NCBI GenBank assembly: GCA_903871935.1
Contig: CAIQIQ010000151.1
Location: 27,088-91,087 of the forward strand
Direction of reading: 5' to 3'
Source of the DNA: an uncultured Phycisphaerales bacterium
GTDB lineage: Bacteria; Planctomycetota; Phycisphaerae; Tepidisphaerales; Tepidisphaeraceae
DNA: 64,000 nt
Shown here: piece by piece, positions 51,433 through 60,200 of the stretch
Layout: each line of letters begins with the position of its first letter
Position numbering within the stretch: position 1 is the first letter of the stretch
Translations under genes and position numbers: made by a program
The notes under the pieces: model-generated
The model's input: only the letters and a program-made list of their open reading frames with translations
Database searches by the model: none
What the model was told of the DNA's origin: nothing

Positions 51433-52707
51433 TCATCGACCTGCCGGGGCCGGCACGCCTTCGCGACGCAGGATCACGGGCATATCTCTCTGGATGTGCG
51501 CGTAGAATTGCTTCAATCCCGGACACAGATAATTGAGCCCCGGTTCGCCTTCAGGGGTGCGCACAAGGCGGTTCTTAGGGCATTCACCCCAGCACAGTTT
51601 CAGGTGTGGGCACTGGCGGCAATACTTCGGCAGCGTGTCGCGCTTCGCAAAGCCGAACTTCTGCTGCTGCTCTGAATAGGCCATTGCGCCCCAGTGAGTG
51701 TGGGAAATGTTGCCAGTCTTGTACTCCGGGTAGACGTAGTGGTCGCAGGAGTACACATCGCCGTTGTACTCCACCGCCAGGCCTTTGCCGCAGAACTCAG
51801 CGCTGACGCATCGCTGCGAGGGCAGGCCCATCGATTGTGCGACGGCGGTCTCGAACAGATCTACATGTACTTTGCCGTAGTCGCGGACGTACCAGTCATC
51901 CCATATCTTGCACAGGAATCTGCCCCAGTCATCCGGATCCACCGACCAGGCGGTCACCACCGAATCGCTCTGGCCGGGCCTGGCTTGAGGAGTGCCGACG
52001 ACCGGGATGCTCGCCAGGTCCCACTTCTGCGGGGCGACATTGCGGAAGACTCTCGGCTCAACGCACGAGATCAACTGCAGCCGCCGCGCATTGGAAGATC
52101 GATCCAGAAACTCGCGGGTCAGGAACCGATAGACATCCAGCGGATACTTCGCGTTCTCGCGGTTGACCACACACAGGGCATTGAAGGGCACGCCATGCTT
52201 CTTCAGCAGAGACGCGGCCGCCATCACCTTGTCATGGGTCGGGGCGCCGCCCTTGTTGACACGATACATATCGTGCAGTCGCTTGGGGCCGTCACAACTC
52301 AAGCCCACAAGGAAGTTGTGCTGCTTGAGGAACATGGCCCACTCGGCGTCGAGCAGTGTGCCATTGGTCTGCAGGTCGTTCTCAATGCGCTGACCAGGCT
52401 TCTTGTACTTCGCCTGCAGTTCCATGGCCTTGCGGTAGAAGCCTACACCCAGCAGTGTGGGTTCACCGCCTTGCCAACTGAACACCACCTCTTCCCCGGT
52501 CTGCGCTTCGATGTACTGGCGGACATGCTGCTCGAGCATCTCATCCGACATTCGCGGCGCTTTGGGCTGGTGCAGCAACTGCTCTTTGTGCAGGTAGTAG
52601 CAGTAGGTGCAGTCGAGGTTGCACACCGACCCGACGGGCTTGACCATCGCGTGAAAACGATGCCTATACCCTGGTTGCTGCGGCGGCAGTTGATATTGCG
52701 GCTCCAT
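51433..52707 (-). CDS. Anaerobic sulfatase-maturating enzyme (radical SAM/SPASM)
   Basis: Oxidises an active-site Cys or Ser of sulfatases to formylglycine with S-adenosylmethionine; cytoplasmic and oxygen-independent. The 424-residue length fits. The radical-SAM cluster is CNLDCTYCYYLH (Cys29, Cys33, Cys36). FSWQGGEPTLLG and LSCDGPKRLHDMYRV are hallmarks of the anSME/ChuR group. The C-terminal SPASM domain carries SAEFCGKGLAVEYNGDVYSC, DHYVYPEY and CRQCPHLKLCWGECPKNR (auxiliary 4Fe-4S ligands). It starts 60 bases after the last gene of the carbohydrate operon and precedes the Ser-type sulfatases, so it probably serves them. Confidence 0.93.
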   Translation of the reverse strand: MEPQYQLPPQQPGYRHRFHAMVKPVGSVCNLDCTYCYYLHKEQLLHQPKAPRMSDEMLEQHVRQYIEAQTGEEVVFSWQGGEPTLLGVGFYRKAMELQAKYKKPGQRIENDLQTNGTLLDAEWAMFLKQHNFLVGLSCDGPKRLHDMYRVNKGGAPTHDKVMAAASLLKKHGVPFNALCVVNRENAKYPLDVYRFLTREFLDRSSNARRLQLISCVEPRVFRNVAPQKWDLASIPVVGTPQARPGQSDSVVTAWSVDPDDWGRFLCKIWDDWYVRDYGKVHVDLFETAVAQSMGLPSQRCVSAEFCGKGLAVEYNGDVYSCDHYVYPEYKTGNISHTHWGAMAYSEQQQKFGFAKRDTLPKYCRQCPHLKLCWGECPKNRLVRTPEGEPGLNYLCPGLKQFYAHIQRDMPVILRREGVPAPAGR

Positions 52708-52767
52708 GGCTGTGCTGAGAATACTCTCTCAGGCATCCTTGTACCAGATTCTGCCTGAACTGCATTG

Positions 52768-53793
52768 TCATGCCTTGGCATCGTCTGCGGCCTGCTGGAC
52801 CAGAAGAGCCTGGCGTGAGGCTTCCAGCACGGCGGCGGTGGTCAGCGGCGAGTCGGTTCCACTTTCGCCGGCAAGTTCCTGCAGGAAGTCGTGGATGGCG
52901 GCATCGGGCCGCGGCGGGTCCAGGGGGATCTCGCGGAACGCTTTGTCGGCGTGGGTTGCCAGGAGCAGGGGATGCGAATCGCCGGTGATCTCGGCGACGC
53001 CGCCGGTGCCGTGGCAGGTCAAACGCCAGTATTGCGGCGCTGAGTAGCCGCAGCCATCGGGAGCGAGGTAGGATACATCGCAAAGGATTCCGCCGCCGTT
53101 GTCCAGTTCGAGCATGAACTGGGCGCAATCCTTGAAGTGGGGGTACTGCGGCAAGCGGGCGTTCCAGGCGCGGGCAGCGCAGGTGCGGGCGATGCGCCGG
53201 CCGGTGATCCAGGGAAGGGCATCGAAGGCATGGATGGCAATGTCGTTGATGGTGCCACCGTGCTTGCCGGGCTCGAAGTACCAGGCGGGGCGGGAGCCCG
53301 GGAGCAGGGGGTGCTGGCCGGTGACGACGATGGTGTGCACGGGTCCGATCTCGCCAGCGAGGATCAGACGGCGAAGCGTGCGCACGGCCGCACTGCCGCG
53401 CATATCCAGCATGCAACCGACGGAGAGCTTGCGGGCGCGCGACAGGGCTTCGATTTCGTGCAACTCATCAAGAGAGGTGCACAAGGGCTTGTCGGCGATG
53501 ACGTGTTTGCCGGCCTTGAGAGCAGCGATGGCAATCCGGCCGCGTGCGGCGAAGTAGTCGCCGATGGCGACGATGTCGCACTGGGCGCCGGCGAGCATGG
53601 CGTTGAGATCAGGATGGGTAAGCTGCACCTTGCCCTGGCGGCGCAGAGTGTCAGCGGTGGCCGGGTCGCTCTCGCAGGCGGCGACGAGCTGCATGCGCGG
53701 TTCGCGCTGGGCGAGATCGTACAGGGACATGATGTGACTGTGACGGAATCCGGCAAAAGCGATACGCCATGGTTTGTTGGAACGATCTGCCAT
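52768..53793 (-). CDS. Gfo/Idh/MocA-family oxidoreductase (A)
   Basis: A 341-residue NAD(P)-dependent sugar oxidoreductase-like protein. AGGAGG precedes the ATG at 53793. The Rossmann half has WRIAFAGFRHSHIMSL, VAACESDP, CDIVAIGDYF and the cofactor/substrate motif GKHVIADKPLCTS with the conserved Lys. The second half has GGTINDIAIHAFDALPWITG (the His-containing active-site helix). The first Gly motif is atypical (AFAGFRHSH instead of GxGxxG). Substrate is unknown. It is the last sugar gene before the maturase. Confidence 0.88.
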   Translation of the reverse strand: MADRSNKPWRIAFAGFRHSHIMSLYDLAQREPRMQLVAACESDPATADTLRRQGKVQLTHPDLNAMLAGAQCDIVAIGDYFAARGRIAIAALKAGKHVIADKPLCTSLDELHEIEALSRARKLSVGCMLDMRGSAAVRTLRRLILAGEIGPVHTIVVTGQHPLLPGSRPAWYFEPGKHGGTINDIAIHAFDALPWITGRRIARTCAARAWNARLPQYPHFKDCAQFMLELDNGGGILCDVSYLAPDGCGYSAPQYWRLTCHGTGGVAEITGDSHPLLLATHADKAFREIPLDPPRPDAAIHDFLQELAGESGTDSPLTTAAVLEASRQALLVQQAADDAKA

Positions 53794-53909
53794 TCTGGCC
53801 TCCTGATTATCCCGACATAATACAGCAGCGCCCGCAGATGCGCAAGTGCACGCTGCGGGCGCTGCCTCGGTCTTGATGACCGCAATGGATCACATGCTGT
53901 TTCCGGACG

Positions 53910-55322
53910 TTACGCGAACCACTTCGGAGACAGCCACTGCTTCGTTGCATTCAAGATGTCGTCGAGCAACGGAGCAATATCGTCGAGCTCACGAACATGC
54001 GGATCGAGGAACAGGGCCTGCCTGGCTGCATCGCGATCGCAGTTCATGGCGGCTTGGATGCTCAGTTCATGAATGCTCGTCCACTGGTGCACGAGCGACT
54101 GAATGGCCGGCGGGAGCTGGATCTGTTGGCCGGTTACCTTGGAGCCGACGACCGTCACCATGGCTTCAACGCAGGCGGTCTTGGGAATGCCCTTGAGGTA
54201 TTCGCCGGTATTGAGCACGTTGAGGATGCGGGAGAATGGCTCGCCGGTGAAGACGGACCAGAGGAGCTCGTGGGCGTGCTCGGTGGTCAGGAGGTGGAGG
54301 TCGCCAACCGGTTCGGGCCCATAGGCCCATTCCAGCAGAATCGGGGCGGGCTGGCGCCAGGGAATCGGTTCGCGGCCGGGCTTGACCCGCTTGCGGTCGC
54401 CATGCAGACCGTATCGGGTCATTCCGCGTTCGGTATCCATGTACTTATAGAACTCGGCTGCGTGCGATTCGCCGCAGGAGGGCCAGCTTCCCAGGGCACG
54501 GAAGAGATCCTGCTGTACAACGACTTCCTCACGATGGGTGTCCAGCAGGTTGTCCTCAAGCTTGGCCTCGGATTCGAGCGTGGCCTGAAGGATGTCCTTG
54601 GTGCGATCCTTGCCCTTGATCATGAGCTTACTGACGAAGCACTGGTGGTTGACGCCGCCGACTTCCATGGCCACCTCGCGCTTGTTCACTTTGAACACGC
54701 GGGAGAAGTAGCTGAATAGTTCATCGGCGGAGTGGCACAGGCCCCAAGCCGGGATGTTGCTGAAGCGCGCCATCGCCCCGGTCAGAACGGACATGGGGTT
54801 GGTGAAGTTCAGGATCACCGCCTTCGGATTGATGCGCTCAATCTCGCGGGCCAGTTCCACGACAATCGGAACGGTGCGCAGATTACGCGCCAGGGCTGCG
54901 GGCCCGAGCGTGTCGCCGATCATGGTGACAACGCCATTGCGGGAGCAGGCTTCGAAGGAGCGGAAGTCGGCTTCCGCGCCGCCCGTGGTGATCGAGAGGA
55001 TGACCGCATCAGCGCCCTTGAGGGCGGTGGTGCGATCCATGGTGCGGGTCACGGTGATGTTGCTCTTCTTCTGGCGGGCGATCTTTTCCAAGAGATCGGC
55101 GACGAGCGTCATCGGCTCTTTGCGCAGATCGAAAACGCAGAGCTCAACATCGTTGAACCCGCCGACCAGCAGCATGTCGCGCAGGACTTTATGCACGAAC
55201 AGTGAAGAAGCCCCGACAAAGGTGATCTTCTTCCGGCCGCACGAGCCTTTGTTGAGTGTGTATTCCTCGGCCACCGTGCCAGGGGCCGCCGCGGTTTTCC
55301 CGACGATTGCTTCCTTTACCAT
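53910..55322 (-). CDS. Glycoside hydrolase family 4-like (6-phospho-glycosidase/alpha-glucosidase/galacturonidase type)
   Basis: A 470-residue NAD- and metal-dependent glycosidase-like protein. The start is the ATG at 55322, with AGGAACT upstream; an ATG at 55358 lacks a site. KITFVGASSLFVHKVLRDML is the dinucleotide-binding loop. DAVILSITTGG, NFTNPMSVLT, GLCHSADELF and GVNHQCFV include the expected Asn, Cys and His metal/substrate positions of GH4. The C-terminal half is helical with YGPEPVGDLHLLTTEHAHE. GH4 enzymes oxidise C3 of the sugar to permit elimination. The exact substrate cannot be read; the neighbouring UxaC-like gene favours an uronide. Confidence 0.88.
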   Translation of the reverse strand: MVKEAIVGKTAAAPGTVAEEYTLNKGSCGRKKITFVGASSLFVHKVLRDMLLVGGFNDVELCVFDLRKEPMTLVADLLEKIARQKKSNITVTRTMDRTTALKGADAVILSITTGGAEADFRSFEACSRNGVVTMIGDTLGPAALARNLRTVPIVVELAREIERINPKAVILNFTNPMSVLTGAMARFSNIPAWGLCHSADELFSYFSRVFKVNKREVAMEVGGVNHQCFVSKLMIKGKDRTKDILQATLESEAKLEDNLLDTHREEVVVQQDLFRALGSWPSCGESHAAEFYKYMDTERGMTRYGLHGDRKRVKPGREPIPWRQPAPILLEWAYGPEPVGDLHLLTTEHAHELLWSVFTGEPFSRILNVLNTGEYLKGIPKTACVEAMVTVVGSKVTGQQIQLPPAIQSLVHQWTSIHELSIQAAMNCDRDAARQALFLDPHVRELDDIAPLLDDILNATKQWLSPKWFA

Positions 55323-55377
55323 CTGTAGTTCCTGTAAGAGAGTAACTTTACATGCCATTAGATCGCGACAAAGACAT

Positions 55378-56760
55378 CTAGGCTTTTCGCTTCGCCAACA
55401 CGTAGTCGAATGCCCGATCGAGGACATCCATCGCCTCGCGGATGGCCGCTTCGTCAATCGTGAGCGGAGGCGCAAGCTTGACGCTGGCGCCGCCGTAGCC
55501 GACCGGGCCAAACATCATGACGCCGGTTTGCACGGCACGACCAATCACTTCCCAGGCGAGGCGGGCATCGGGCTCAGTGCCATCCTGCTTGACACATTGG
55601 AGACTGGCCACGAGGCCCTTGCCATGGTGAGCCAGGATGACGCACTTGTAACGTTTTTGGATATTCGCCGCGCACTGCTGCATGATTTCGCCCATCTTGG
55701 CCGCGCGTTCCGCGAGCTTTTCGCCAACGATCAGCTTGAGGCTTGCTACCGCGGCAGCGCAGCAGACGGGATTGCCCGAATGGGTGCTGGTCATCGATCC
55801 GGGGCCGAACTGATCCATCAACTCTTTGCGGCCGATGACTGCGGAGAGGGGCAGCGATCCGCTGATGCCCTTGCCGCAGGCAATGAGGTCGGGCTGGATG
55901 CCATAGTGCTCAAACGCCCAGAACTTTCCGGTGCGCCCAAAGCCCGCCTGGACCTCGTCCATGGTCAGCACGGCCTGATGTTGATCACACCAGCGGCGCA
56001 GGGCCTGCATGTATGCCGGGGGAGCGAAGGAAGAGTTGCCGCCCTGGTAGGTTTCACTCAGAACGCCACAAACGCGATCAGGATCGATCTTCTGGGCCTT
56101 GAGGGCCTTCTCAAATGCCGCGAAGTCGTTCTCTTCGGGCTTGCAGCGCACGCCATCGGGGAAGGGCACCTGGGCAAAGTGCTCATCGGGATAGCCGATC
56201 CATTCCTTGAGGCTGGGAATGCCGCCTGCCAACTGCGAACCCATCGTTCGTCCATGGAAGGCGTTAGAGAAGGTTACGAATACCGGGTTCTTCTTGCCCA
56301 GCCGGCGGCCGCGTTCGCGGGACAGCTTGATGCACAGTTCATCGGCTTCTGAGCCGGTGCTCAGCAGCATAACCTTATCATCCGGACGGGGCGCCTGTTT
56401 CTGCAGGAGGCTTCCCAGTTCGGCACGGGCGAGGTGAGGGAAGCAATAGCTGGTCAGGAGGCCGTGCTTGGCCTGGGCGACGATCGCGTCAATCATCTCT
56501 TTGCGGCCGTGGCCAGCATTCGTGATCAGCACGCCACTGGAGAAATCGATCCAGCGATTGCCCCATGCATCATAAACAGTTGCGCCTTCAGCGCGGTCCC
56601 ACAGGATTGGCGGTTGCCCTTCCATGCACAGGGGTTCAACGTTTCGCAGTTTCTCCAGAACCGGCACACTTTCCGGATGTGGAATAGCGGTCTTGATCGT
56701 GCGGTACTTCGTCGAGATCGGATCAACTTTCACTGGCGTAATCGGGTATGCGTCACCCAT
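55378..56760 (-). CDS. Class-III pyridoxal-phosphate aminotransferase
   Basis: A 460-residue aminotransferase. AGAGGA lies before the ATG at 56760. Motifs are NRWIDFSSGVLITNAGHG, LLSTGSEADELCIKL, FHGRTMGSQL, LTMDEVQAGFGRTG (Asp for the PLP ring) and ACGKGISGSLPLSAVIGR with the Schiff-base Lys. It resembles 4-aminobutyrate/ornithine-type enzymes. Its setting with oxidoreductases suggests it acts on a keto or amino sugar derivative, as in oxidoreductase-aminotransferase pairs, but sugar aminotransferases usually belong to another class, so its substrate is open. Confidence 0.93.
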   Translation of the reverse strand: MGDAYPITPVKVDPISTKYRTIKTAIPHPESVPVLEKLRNVEPLCMEGQPPILWDRAEGATVYDAWGNRWIDFSSGVLITNAGHGRKEMIDAIVAQAKHGLLTSYCFPHLARAELGSLLQKQAPRPDDKVMLLSTGSEADELCIKLSRERGRRLGKKNPVFVTFSNAFHGRTMGSQLAGGIPSLKEWIGYPDEHFAQVPFPDGVRCKPEENDFAAFEKALKAQKIDPDRVCGVLSETYQGGNSSFAPPAYMQALRRWCDQHQAVLTMDEVQAGFGRTGKFWAFEHYGIQPDLIACGKGISGSLPLSAVIGRKELMDQFGPGSMTSTHSGNPVCCAAAVASLKLIVGEKLAERAAKMGEIMQQCAANIQKRYKCVILAHHGKGLVASLQCVKQDGTEPDARLAWEVIGRAVQTGVMMFGPVGYGGASVKLAPPLTIDEAAIREAMDVLDRAFDYVLAKRKA

Positions 56761-56868
56761 GGTGTCCTCTGAAATAAAAACAAATGTTGAGACATCCGCA
56801 TCATGCGGATCTGTCGGTAACCAATCGAATCATGCAGTATATCAGTAACTGCCGTCCGTGCTAAGCGC

Positions 56869-57933
56869 TTACGAGAAACGCTTGGCGAGAGGGCACTGGC
56901 GATGGCACTCCTCTATCACGCCGATTTGCCGGCGAACTTCTTCGAGTTTGATGTCAGGCGTACCACCGCGTACCAGAACATCGTACACATTGTTATAGAG
57001 ATCACGCGACATCGCATCGAATTCCGCCAGGCCAGCCGTGTAGCTCCAGGATTGTTCAATCCAGCTTAGACCCTCGCCGCAATACTTGCGGTTGTCTGAC
57101 CATCCGGTCATGGGAGTGTGCGCTGGTGCTGTGGCCGGGTCATAGTAGCGCCACTTCATGGAGGTGGGGGTTCCGGTCATCCCTCCCTGCGAACAGGAAA
57201 TGTTGTAGATGTCGCCTTGGGGATAAGCCATGAAGGAACTGACCACGACCTCGACCAGCGGAGCGCCATCGCCATAGAGGCTGACGGAGGCCAGATTATC
57301 CGCATCGCCGAACTCATTTTGACATGCAAGATGAGCGAAGACCTTCGGGCTGCGCTCACCAAAGAGGACGATCGCCTGGTCCATCGGATGCGGACCGGTG
57401 TTATTCAGGTTGCCGCCGCTATAGCGCTGACTGGCCTGCCAATCCCAGCGCCTGGCAAATCCGCTGAAACTGATGCGGGCATGCAGCAGTTTGCCCAGAA
57501 CGCCAGAAGCCAGCACCTCGCGCATCTTCTTGAAGCCGGGGCGATAGCGGGAGTTCTGGAACGCGAAGAGTTTGCGGCCGGCCTTGTTGGCGGCCGACAC
57601 CATGGCATCAAAGTCGGCCAGGTTCAACGCGAACGGTTTCTCGGAGAGAACGTTATAGCCGGCCTGCAGTGCGGCGATCGTTCCGGGAGTATGCAGGTGG
57701 CTGGGCAGAGAATTGACGATCAGATCGATGCCCAGATCGCGCTTGGCCAGAAGATCTTTGTAGTCGGTGAATGCCTGGGCGCCCAGTTGCACCGCCTCAT
57801 GGCGCTCCTTGAGCTGATCGGCAACCGCCACAACCTTGTACTGCTGCGTTGCCTGACGCAACCACGCAACATGAATGTCGTAGCCGCTGCGGCCCTGACC
57901 CATTACTCCGACACGAATCACTTTTTCAGACAT
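56869..57933 (-). CDS. Gfo/Idh/MocA-family oxidoreductase (B)
   Basis: A 354-residue protein from the ATG at 57933, with GGAGAA upstream; a TTG two codons earlier is less likely. It has the Rossmann motif IRVGVMGQGRSGYDIH, VVAVADQLKERHE, DLIVNSLPSHLH and SEKPFALNL (conserved EKP). The C-terminal half has GGNLNNTGPHPMDQAIVLFGE. Predicted to be a cytoplasmic sugar or inositol dehydrogenase. It follows oxidoreductase C by 14 bases, so both are in one transcript. Confidence 0.92.
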   Translation of the reverse strand: MSEKVIRVGVMGQGRSGYDIHVAWLRQATQQYKVVAVADQLKERHEAVQLGAQAFTDYKDLLAKRDLGIDLIVNSLPSHLHTPGTIAALQAGYNVLSEKPFALNLADFDAMVSAANKAGRKLFAFQNSRYRPGFKKMREVLASGVLGKLLHARISFSGFARRWDWQASQRYSGGNLNNTGPHPMDQAIVLFGERSPKVFAHLACQNEFGDADNLASVSLYGDGAPLVEVVVSSFMAYPQGDIYNISCSQGGMTGTPTSMKWRYYDPATAPAHTPMTGWSDNRKYCGEGLSWIEQSWSYTAGLAEFDAMSRDLYNNVYDVLVRGGTPDIKLEEVRRQIGVIEECHRQCPLAKRFS

Positions 57934-57947
57934 GTTCAATTCTCCAA

Positions 57948-58847
57948 TTACAGACGCACTGTCTTCCCATCCAGCCGGCTCTCGTTGGCCGCCTCCATGA
58001 AGCGAATCAGTTCGAGCGTTTGTTCTTCCGGAACGGCGGATTTGCCGGTCGGGAGAGAGTTCAGAATGGCTTCGAGCATGACCTCATAGAGTTGCCGCTT
58101 GCCGCCGGCCAGATCCATCTGCTGGAATCCTTTTTCGCGATGAACGGTCATTCCGAATTTGCTGTGCCCCTTGCGCATGCCGCGAAGGCTGGCCATCCGG
58201 CCATCCGACCAGGTGCCGACGATGACCTCGCCATCGGCGTGGCGCGTGGCGCGGACCTCGACGCAGCCGGTTCCCATGACGCGATAAATGGGTTCAACGG
58301 TGTGAATGCCATACCAGAAGAGGCCCGGGGGGGTCGGCAGTTCGCTGCACGGGCCGAAGGCATCGCATCCGACAATCGCGCCGTTCTGCTGATCCTCAAG
58401 CGCCGCGGCCAACGTCTCGGAGAAACGCAATGATGAACAGCTCATCAGTGGGATGCCGGCCTCGCGGGCCATGCGGAACATCTCACGCGCTTCGGAAGAA
58501 CTGTTGCACAAGGGCTTGTCGACGAACGTCGGCCGCTTGTACTGGATCGTCTGGCGCAGCAGATCCAGGTGCACTCGGCCATCGATGGTTTCGATGAACA
58601 GGAGATCGCAGGCCTCGGCAACCGCCTTGGGGCTATCGACGATCTTGACAGCGAAATCCTCCTGCAGTTTCTTTGTGAAACCGGCAACACGGTCGTTGCT
58701 CAGGGGGATATCTTTCGATCCGCCGGGGTAAGCAACGACGACTTTTGCCCCGGCAATGTGCCCGGGGTGCTTTTCGTCGTTGAGGATCCGCGTAAACGCC
58801 TCCACATGTGAGGTATCCAATCCGATCAAGCCGATCTTTTTGTCCAC
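57948..58847 (-). CDS. Gfo/Idh/MocA-family oxidoreductase (C), GTG start
   Basis: A 299-residue protein starting at GTG (58847) with GGGAG upstream. The N terminus MDKKIGLIGLDTSHVEAFT has an unusual GxDTSH in place of GxGxxG. It carries LLFIETIDGRVHLDLL, FVDKPLCNSSSEAR (Lys of the DKP motif) and FWYGIHTVEPIYRVMG. It is shorter than most family members. The atypical dinucleotide loop may mean altered cofactor use. It lies between the UxaC-like isomerase and oxidoreductase B. Confidence 0.88.
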   Translation of the reverse strand: MDKKIGLIGLDTSHVEAFTRILNDEKHPGHIAGAKVVVAYPGGSKDIPLSNDRVAGFTKKLQEDFAVKIVDSPKAVAEACDLLFIETIDGRVHLDLLRQTIQYKRPTFVDKPLCNSSSEAREMFRMAREAGIPLMSCSSLRFSETLAAALEDQQNGAIVGCDAFGPCSELPTPPGLFWYGIHTVEPIYRVMGTGCVEVRATRHADGEVIVGTWSDGRMASLRGMRKGHSKFGMTVHREKGFQQMDLAGGKRQLYEVMLEAILNSLPTGKSAVPEEQTLELIRFMEAANESRLDGKTVRL

Positions 58848-58891
58848 TTCGCGCTCCCTTTGAGTGTCAGTAAATGATGATGCAAATCACG

Positions 58892-60136
58892 CTATATCTT
58901 CATGTCGATAAACCGCTGGAATTGGCCCGCCAGGTAACCCTTAGCGGCACTTGTAACTTCGTTCTGGGTGACGTTCCATCCCGTTGCGGCCAGGTCCACA
59001 AACTTGTCGGTCAGGACCTTGGCAAGCACTGTCCGGCTATGGTCCCATTTGTAAATCAACTGGAGCAGCACGCGGGCATCGGAGTGCTGCGGAACGAAAC
59101 TCGGCCCCAGCAGTTCGATGCGCATGCGCGTGGTCTCTTCGATCAGGCTGGGGTTATTGAGGAACCACCAGCACCCGAAGACCAGCAGGTTACGGTGTTT
59201 ACGAGCGGCGACGGCCAGTTCGTGGGTGTTTTCCCGCGCCAGCATCGTGCACATGAACTTGTTCCGGGGATTCGTGGCGCAGATCCTGTGGATACTGGTG
59301 ATATCGCTCTTGCCCACAGCGTCGCCGGCCAGACGCAGTTGGGGGTTGGTGCCTCGCGTCACGCCAACCATCAGTGCCATCGGCAGATTGTGCTCACGCG
59401 CTACGGGCAAGACGCATTGATCCAGAATCCGCGTGGTGACGTTGTCATCGGGGTATCGCCAAGTCGGGGACAGTGAGCATGCCACGTACAGTGGTTTGAT
59501 GCGTTTGACCCAGTCCTCGAGGAACCGTCGCACTTCCGCTGTGGTCTGGCCTGAAATGTCGCCACTGACCCGATAGCCCAGATCGGAAACGTCTTTGGCC
59601 ACAGCAGGCCAATCCAGCAGAATGCGGTCAATGCGAAGCGCCGTCTTGAAGCGCGGATCGACCTCGGTACCGCTTTGCCAATACTCCCGTTCCACGGGAT
59701 CCAGCGGGTCGTTGGTCATTACCACGCCGCTGCAGTTGGCGACCTGAAAGGTCCTGTCGAAGAAGCGCTGCATCTCTGATGCAGGAAAGTGGCGGCGGAT
59801 CGCGCCCAGATCGCGGGTCGAGGTATCAATGCCAAGTTTTGACAGGACGGTGAGAATGCCGCGGCATGCCTCACTGAGCGGCGGATTCTCCACAAACAAG
59901 GTTTGCCAGATGTGCTGCGCCTGCTGGGCCTTGGTCATACCCCAGTAGGCCTCATAGGAAATGTCGCTTAGGCGCAGTGTTTCGGCGATCAGGTAGTGGT
60001 AGGTGAGCAGATCGTCGATGTCCCAGAGCACCAGTTTCTTGAAGGAGGGCGGGAAGAGGTGCGTATGCAGATCATGGACGGCGGTCTGCTCAACCGCGTT
60101 CTTGACCCACTGGGCTATCGTCGCTGCGGGGACCAT
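58892..60136 (-). CDS. Glucuronate isomerase-like (UxaC-related) amidohydrolase-fold protein
   Basis: A 414-residue protein, first gene of the operon. The metal site HDLHTHLFPPSF and the following LLTYHYLIAE resemble UxaC. VSGDISGQTTAEVRRFLEDWVKRIKPLYVACSLSP (given as the region about 195-230), LPMALMVGVTRGTNPQLRLAGD and LVFGCWWFLNNPSLIEE support this family. Bacterial UxaC isomerises glucuronate and galacturonate to fructuronate/tagaturonate; this shorter form may act on another uronate. Gene order to the downstream oxidoreductases supports uronate breakdown. Confidence 0.82.
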   Translation of the reverse strand: MVPAATIAQWVKNAVEQTAVHDLHTHLFPPSFKKLVLWDIDDLLTYHYLIAETLRLSDISYEAYWGMTKAQQAQHIWQTLFVENPPLSEACRGILTVLSKLGIDTSTRDLGAIRRHFPASEMQRFFDRTFQVANCSGVVMTNDPLDPVEREYWQSGTEVDPRFKTALRIDRILLDWPAVAKDVSDLGYRVSGDISGQTTAEVRRFLEDWVKRIKPLYVACSLSPTWRYPDDNVTTRILDQCVLPVAREHNLPMALMVGVTRGTNPQLRLAGDAVGKSDITSIHRICATNPRNKFMCTMLARENTHELAVAARKHRNLLVFGCWWFLNNPSLIEETTRMRIELLGPSFVPQHSDARVLLQLIYKWDHSRTVLAKVLTDKFVDLAATGWNVTQNEVTSAAKGYLAGQFQRFIDMKI

Positions 60137-60200
60137 TGTCTAACGCCTTTCTGGCTCTGCAATCTGCAGGCGGGCATTAGACAGTCACCCTGAGCCGTGG

